Below, piece by piece: positions 63,711-64,000 of a stretch of DNA of 64,000 nucleotides. The stretch is from assembly GCA_030068145.1 (NCBI GenBank), contig JAPJBO010000190.1:62001-126000 (forward strand), read 5' to 3'. The position numbers and the translations under genes were made by a program. Each line of letters begins with the position of its first letter. The stretch's first letter is position 1. Below the pieces are notes generated by a model that was not told the origin of the DNA, did no database searches, and saw only the letters and a list, made by a program, of their open reading frames with translations. Source of the stretch: Diplonema papillatum. Its lineage: Eukaryota > Euglenozoa > Diplonemea > Diplonemida > Diplonemidae.

Positions 63711-64000
63711 GGGGGATGGTGCGATGGTCCAGAGTCTTTCTTGGACTCAGAGATATGGCTCGAAATGCCGCATTAGGGGCGTGGACAGGGTAAAGTTGGT
63801 CGCTCACACACAAACACTCATACACGTAGTCTAAGACGAAGAAACACGCGGACCCGTGCGCCAGTCAAAAGCCGTCGTGTCTCGGCAGCCGAAAGTAACA
63901 ACGGCCCCGCCGAGGAACGGACACAATTTGTTGGCGCACGGCACGCTTTCGTGGACTGGTCATGAGACACCTTTCGGGTCCGAAGGTGTGGGCTCGACCC
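63711..64000. other. Window end, nothing recognised
   Basis: No gene or repeat family seen. Confidence 0.4.

Noticed and set aside
1-64000. tRNA genes
   Set aside because: Several GGTTCGA-like strings were seen, but none had a matching acceptor stem and anticodon arm.

Overview
This is a eukaryotic nuclear window, most likely from a protist. The evidence is spliceosomal GT-AG introns with a shared GTATG(C/T) donor, a cytosolic HSP70 ending in EEVD, a mitochondrial ADP/ATP carrier, POLE2 and PTB-like genes, nuclear 18S and 28S rDNA fragments, and a heavy load of dispersed repeats, minisatellites and small inverted-repeat elements. The wording of the carrier and HSP70 sequences fits an alveolate, perhaps a chromerid or dinoflagellate relative. 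That is an impression from sequence memory, not a search result.

Layout. 1-14.4 kb holds three near-identical HSP70 genes on the minus strand (the first cut by the window edge). Between them are a secreted Trp/Pro/Thr-rich protein with five cysteine modules (1835-2773) and decayed copies of a Cys/His-rich ORF element (3.5-4.1, 8.5-9.9 and 10.0-10.6 kb). Each complete HSP70 has one intron made almost wholly of a (TTGTG)n pentamer. 14.4-25.4 kb has a saposin-like membrane protein, a 63-bp minisatellite, small hypothetical ORFs and a 1086-codon low-complexity ORF. 25.5-43.3 kb holds three tandem four-exon ADP/ATP translocase genes on the minus strand. Two of them have about 1.3-1.5 kb of degenerate roughly 100-bp satellite upstream. 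Their introns and spacers carry SINE-like repeats, foldback elements and 28S rDNA pieces. 43.3-50.7 kb is repeat-dominated, with an 18S fragment, small terminal-inverted-repeat elements and a 39-bp minisatellite. 50.7-58.2 kb holds three more minus-strand genes: a PTB/hnRNP-L-like RNA-binding protein, a Vps62/DUF946 protein and the DNA polymerase epsilon B subunit. 58.2-64 kb is again repeats, including a perfect terminal-inverted-repeat element and a large foldback satellite with a G-rich centre.

All confidently called protein genes are on the minus strand. They form no single pathway: chaperone, mitochondrial nucleotide exchange, RNA binding, replication and a secreted protein. The most unusual content is the repeats: a SINE-like element with a tail of small hairpins that show compensating changes between copies, gene 3' ends duplicated just downstream of their stop codons, and an HSP70 intron that is an open multiple of three so the unspliced gene is still one reading frame.
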